The notes beneath the pieces are model-generated. The model was not told the origin of the DNA and ran no database searches. It worked only from the letters and a program-made list of their open reading frames with translations. From Candidatus Thorarchaeota archaeon (GTDB taxonomy: Archaea; Asgardarchaeota; Thorarchaeia; Thorarchaeales; Thorarchaeaceae): DNA of 54,038 nucleotides. Shown in pieces: positions 50,676 to 54,038 of this stretch. Numbering within the stretch: the stretch's first letter is position 1; each line of letters begins with the position of its first letter. The translations under genes were made by a program, and so were the position numbers. The stretch covers positions 45,075 to 99,112 of the forward strand of contig JAEOUG010000027.1 of assembly GCA_016839445.1 (NCBI GenBank), written 5' to 3'.

Positions 50676-51971
50676 CTATGCACTTCCTCCGCTGAGTACT
50701 ATGGTGGCCTTCATCGCTGCCGCACTTCCCGCAGAGACTGAGTCGGGAATGTCCTTTGGTCCATCAGCACACCCGCATACGAAGATTCCAGGTGTCTTGG
50801 TAAGTATTGGTCCGAAGAACGTGTGTTCGATAGCTATGTAGCCGTCTTCGCTTTGGTTCACACCCATTTTGGTCGCCAGCGTATCCATTCCCTCAGGAGG
50901 AAGGATTCCTGGACTAATCACAACAAGGTCGTGTTCGACCAGCCGGACCTTGGAGCTCAACGTGTCCTCGACCTTCACCACCAGATTGCCAGTGGTGCGG
51001 CCCTCCATGATCTCAGCAACTCGACCTCGTACAAATCTCACACCGAACCGGTTCTTGGCCATCTCGTAGAACTCCTCGAAGCCCTTGCCAAAGGCTCGGA
51101 TGTCTGCGTAGTACACCCACACCTCTGCATTGGCGTCGTGTTCTAGGGCCATAACAGCGTTCTTGATAGAATACATGCAGCATACTCGACTGCAGAACGG
51201 GACACCCTTCTGAACGTCCCGTGCACCCACACATTGGATGAATCCTATGCTCTTTGGCCTCTTGCCATCACTCAGTCGTACAAGATGACCGCCCGTGGGC
51301 CCAGCGGCATTGATGAGACGCTCGAACTCCATGGCATGAATGACGTTCCTGTAGGTCCCATAACCAAGCCGGGGATACTGACTGATGTCAAACAGCTCAA
51401 AGCCGGTAGCAACAATGATGGCGCCCACGTTGACGTCAACCATCTCATCCTGCATATCGAAGTCTATGGCCTTGCGCTCGCACACCTTCACACAGCGGCC
51501 ACAATCGATGCAGGTGTCTCTGTCCACAGTGTAGACGTTTGGGGTTGACTGAGGGAAGCCTACGTAGATTGCCTTTCTGAAGCCCAAGCCCTGGTCAAAC
51601 TCGTTCGGGACTTCTACCGGGCACTCATCGGCACAGTCGCCACAACCTGCACAGAGATCTTCCCGTACGTATCTGGCCTTTCGCCTGATGCGCACATGAA
51701 AATCGCCAGACTTGCCTGAAACGCTCCCAACCTCCGAGTAGGTCATCATCTTGATGTTCTTGTGATGAGCCACCTCGCTCAGCTTGGGTGTCAGTATACA
51801 GGCACTACAGTCAAGGGTCGGGAAGGTCTTGTCAAGCATGGCCATCCGGCCGCCCAGTGAGGGACTCCGTTCAACCAAGTAGACCTGGAATCCCTGATTA
51901 GCTACATCTAGCGCGGCCTGCATTCCTGCAACGCCGCCTCCAATGACCAATGCAGCCTTTGACTCGTTCAT
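50676..51971 (-). CDS. hdrA: heterodisulfide reductase subunit A-like, 431-residue form
   Basis: Starts directly at the FAD motif LVIGGGVAGMQAALDVANQG, so it lacks the N-terminal CHCG domain. FPTLDCSACILTPK (Cys55, Cys58) is the HdrA hallmark. Two inserted ferredoxin clusters follow: CAGCGDCADECP (about 107-118) and CIDCGRCVKVCE (about 154-165). It ends CGCADGPKDIPDSVSAGSAAA. It is almost a duplicate of the partial hdrA at the window end. It probably pairs with the 586-residue HdrA to give a complete electron-bifurcating unit. Confidence 0.9.
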   Translation of the reverse strand: MNESKAALVIGGGVAGMQAALDVANQGFQVYLVERSPSLGGRMAMLDKTFPTLDCSACILTPKLSEVAHHKNIKMMTYSEVGSVSGKSGDFHVRIRRKARYVREDLCAGCGDCADECPVEVPNEFDQGLGFRKAIYVGFPQSTPNVYTVDRDTCIDCGRCVKVCERKAIDFDMQDEMVDVNVGAIIVATGFELFDISQYPRLGYGTYRNVIHAMEFERLINAAGPTGGHLVRLSDGKRPKSIGFIQCVGARDVQKGVPFCSRVCCMYSIKNAVMALEHDANAEVWVYYADIRAFGKGFEEFYEMAKNRFGVRFVRGRVAEIMEGRTTGNLVVKVEDTLSSKVRLVEHDLVVISPGILPPEGMDTLATKMGVNQSEDGYIAIEHTFFGPILTKTPGIFVCGCADGPKDIPDSVSAGSAAAMKATIVLSGGSA

Positions 51972-51976
51972 TCTTT

Positions 51977-52852
51977 CTACGCCTTCTGTGTCACTTGAAG
52001 CAATTGCTCCGGGTTGATCTTGTTCAGTCGAATTCCCAGAGCATCAAAGTCGATTCCCATTGCGTAACCGAGGAACTGCGTCAAGGGGAAGACGGGAATC
52101 TTCGGAGCGTTTCCGGCCAATTCGTCAAACTGAATCTGTGTCAACTGAATGTCACAGAACTCGCAGGCCGTAACAATCCCTTGCGCCCCCTCGGCACGGA
52201 TATTGGAAATCTTGTCAAGCCCAATCTTGGTGGCCACCTCTGCATCCATAGCCAGCATTGGCCCACCACAGCAGCGGGTCTTGCCTGTGTAGTCCACTGG
52301 AGTACCACCAGCAATCTCAACAATCGTGTCGATGATTGTAGGGTTCTCCGCATCATCAACCTGGACAATCTCCTCTGGGCGGGTCACGTGGCATCCATAG
52401 TGAGCTGCAATGCGCACACCGTCGTAGGGTCTGACAATCGCCGCTCTAACGGCGTCGTAGCCTATGTCCTCGCGGAACACCTGTAAGAGATGTTTCACTC
52501 GAACAGTTCCCGTGTACTTGAGGCCTTCTTCCTCCAGTAGGGCATTCACTTCCTTTCTGAGATCCTCATTGTGGTCAAGCTCGTGCTTGACATGCTTCAG
52601 AGAACCGGAGCAGGCCCCACAGAGTGCAATGATGTCCTGATCCATGCTCTCTCCAAGAGCGAGTATCCTCCCGCTCATTGCAGCAAAAGCACTGTGGTTC
52701 AGGGACTCAACATATTGGGAGCCGCAGCAGTTGGCGTCAGTCATTGTAGTGATGCGAAGTCCCAGCTTCTCAAGCACCAGTTTGACTGATGCCTCATAGG
52801 CTGGAAGTCTGACCGGAGTGGTGCATCCAAGGTATAGTGCGTACTCCTTCAT
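51977..52852 (-). CDS. hdrB: heterodisulfide reductase subunit B
   Basis: 291 residues with both CCG domains that hold the non-cubane clusters. The first has LYLGCTTPVRLPAYE, then NCCGSQYVESLNH (about 41-53) and CGACSGSLKHV. The second has YGCHVTRPEE, then RCCGGPMLAM (about 197-206) and CEFCDIQL. It reduces the heterodisulfide or an analogous disulfide substrate. The start overlaps the hdrC stop by one base. It is a standard partner of HdrC and HdrA. Confidence 0.94.
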   Translation of the reverse strand: MKEYALYLGCTTPVRLPAYEASVKLVLEKLGLRITTMTDANCCGSQYVESLNHSAFAAMSGRILALGESMDQDIIALCGACSGSLKHVKHELDHNEDLRKEVNALLEEEGLKYTGTVRVKHLLQVFREDIGYDAVRAAIVRPYDGVRIAAHYGCHVTRPEEIVQVDDAENPTIIDTIVEIAGGTPVDYTGKTRCCGGPMLAMDAEVATKIGLDKISNIRAEGAQGIVTACEFCDIQLTQIQFDELAGNAPKIPVFPLTQFLGYAMGIDFDALGIRLNKINPEQLLQVTQKA

Positions 52853-53367
52853 TACTGCTTGCCTCCCTTGAAGTACTTCTTCCTGAGTTTCTTGACGAAC
52901 TTGTCATTCCAGTTCAGATCGGTATGAAGCCCTAGATCGTCTCTGTCATCCTCTTCGAAGTCTGTGTAGGAGTCCTTCAGAAGCCAACCGTCTTCGAGGA
53001 CCTTGTCCACGGTTTGCCGATACACAGGAGGAATGTGTCCCTCCCTAGCCGCAATCTCGCGGACTGCCGTGAAAATCTCGGAAAGGTCAACGTCTTCTTG
53101 GCAGCGCTCCTCACAGAGCTTGCACGACATGCAGAGCCAGGGCAGCTCGCTGGCAAGGACCTCTTCTCGCTTGCCTAGCAGAATCTTCTGAATCAGCTTG
53201 CGAGGCCGATATCGCTCTGTCATGCTGGCAACCATACAGGAGGCCGTGCACATCCCGCACTGGATGCACTTCATAATGCCTGCTCCACCAGGTTCCCGCT
53301 CAATCTCTCTCGCGAAATCTGAAGAGGGTTCATGTGTTATCGCTGGTCCTTCATTCGTTGTGTCCAT
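52852..53367 (-). CDS. hdrC: heterodisulfide reductase subunit C
   Basis: 171 residues. Two [4Fe-4S] motifs: CIQCGMCTASC (about 35-45) and CMSCKLCEERC (about 78-88). It wires HdrA to HdrB. The last third, with KKLRKKYFKGGKQ, is basic. It starts just after the partial hdrA stop and overlaps hdrB by one base. Confidence 0.93.
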   Translation of the reverse strand: MDTTNEGPAITHEPSSDFAREIEREPGGAGIMKCIQCGMCTASCMVASMTERYRPRKLIQKILLGKREEVLASELPWLCMSCKLCEERCQEDVDLSEIFTAVREIAAREGHIPPVYRQTVDKVLEDGWLLKDSYTDFEEDDRDDLGLHTDLNWNDKFVKKLRKKYFKGGKQ

Positions 53368-53369
53368 TG

Positions 53370-54038
53370 TCAGTCGCCTCCATTCACCTTGGACAAGATG
53401 ATCGTGGCCCTCATGGCCGCTGCACTCCCAGCAGACACGCTGTCGGGGATGTCCTTAGGACCATCTGCACAGCCGCAGACGAAGACCCCGGGAACTACCG
53501 TGTCAACAGGAGCAATCACATTGTGACTCACGTCAACATAGCCCTCCTCAGAGAGGTCCATATTGAGCTCCACTGCAATGTCTTCCAGGCCCTCAGGCGG
53601 CTGAATTCCAGGGCTGATGATGATCAGGTCATGCTCGACATCCTTGAGCTCGCCGCTCTCGGTGTCCTCGACCCGGGCAACAAGTCGCTTCTTGTCACGG
53701 CTCTCAGTCACTTCGGCAACTCTTCCTCTCACGAAGTTGACACCAAAGCGAGTTCTAGCCATCTCATAGAATTCCTCGAAGCCCTTGCCAAAGGCCCGGA
53801 TGTCGGCGTAGTACACAGTCACGTCAGCATCTCGCTCATGTTCTTTAGCCATCACAGCGTTCTTGATGCCATACATACAGCACACGCGGCTGCAATAGGG
53901 GACTCCCTTCTGGACATCTCGGGCACCGACGCACTGGATGAACCCTATGCTGTGAGGCACTTTGCCGTCACTCAGGCGCACTAGATGTCCGTGGGTTGGA
54001 CCGGCCGCGTTTATCAGCCGCTCGAACTCCATGGCATC
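53370..54038 (-). CDS. hdrA: heterodisulfide reductase subunit A-like, C-terminal part (5' end outside window)
   Basis: The frame is open to the window edge; the first visible residues (DAMEFERLINAAGPT) match the middle of the 431-residue HdrA, so the ATG at 54032 is not the start. The visible 222 residues keep the CVGARDVQKGVPYCSRVCCMYG segment and end VCGCADGPKDIPDSVSAGS. It is the first visible gene of the operon, which must continue beyond 54038 with its promoter. Confidence 0.88.
   Translation of the reverse strand, partial: DAMEFERLINAAGPTHGHLVRLSDGKVPHSIGFIQCVGARDVQKGVPYCSRVCCMYGIKNAVMAKEHERDADVTVYYADIRAFGKGFEEFYEMARTRFGVNFVRGRVAEVTESRDKKRLVARVEDTESGELKDVEHDLIIISPGIQPPEGLEDIAVELNMDLSEEGYVDVSHNVIAPVDTVVPGVFVCGCADGPKDIPDSVSAGSAAAMRATIILSKVNGGD

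Noticed and set aside
1..54038. CRISPR arrays, insertion sequences, integrases or attachment sites
   Set aside because: No regularly spaced direct repeats, transposase or recombinase genes were recognised in any frame.

Overview
The window is archaeal and most likely comes from an Asgard-group archaeon of the Thorarchaeota/Lokiarchaeota type. The lineage is an inference; no rRNA or other phylogenetic marker is present. Supporting signs are TATA boxes about 25 bases ahead of apparently leaderless starts, GGAGGTG-type ribosome sites, RPA-like OB-fold proteins, NosD-type surface beta-helix proteins, and an HdrABC/Mvh(Vhu) electron-bifurcation operon. That operon includes a split, selenocysteine-containing hydrogenase subunit.

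Left part (1-15,000). The 3' end of a UvrA-like gene overlaps a squalene-cyclase-like gene. Next come small membrane proteins, an MFS transporter and a GyrI-like/4-vinyl-reductase-like protein. A minus-strand fatty-acyl operon follows (acyl-CoA ligase, KAS III-like enzyme, MaoC hydratase), facing an unusual GNAT-OB fusion across a palindrome. A polytopic histidine kinase, an Eis-like acetyltransferase and a DUF362 protein complete the section.

Middle (15,000-39,000). This section holds an OB-fold protein with a long RGG tail and its tail-less paralogue at 36 kb, several secreted or anchored surface proteins (two NosD-like), and a choline-kinase-like protein. A formate dehydrogenase operon (fdhA, fdhB and its own mvhD) follows. 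There are also a VIT/CCC1-like transporter, a heme-b ferric-reductase-like membrane protein, a second DUF362 protein and a 1031-residue STAND ATPase with TPR repeats.

Right-centre (39,000-45,700). This stretch is somewhat richer in AT. It has membrane proteins, a GT87-like glycosyltransferase, an SDR/CrtI-like/membrane-protein operon, and a nucleotidyltransferase preceded by a 50-codon ORF, which resembles a toxin-antitoxin pair.

Right end (45,700-54,038). One long minus-strand operon reads hdrA(partial)-hdrC-hdrB-hdrA-hdrA-mvhD-wHTH-mvhG-mvhA-vhuU. The hydrogenase large subunit ends before its C-terminal CxxC. The missing piece is a 50-residue ORF at 45800-45952 containing an in-frame TGA exactly where the first nickel cysteine belongs, i.e. 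a VhuU selenoprotein. A stem-loop starting in its last codons has the tandem G.A core and apical A-run expected of a eukaryote-like SECIS element. H2 (MvhAGD/VhuU) and formate (FdhAB/MvhD) thus look like alternative electron inputs to one Hdr complex. mvhG also appears to start at a CTG codon. Many gene 3' ends carry a hairpin plus pyrimidine-rich tail.
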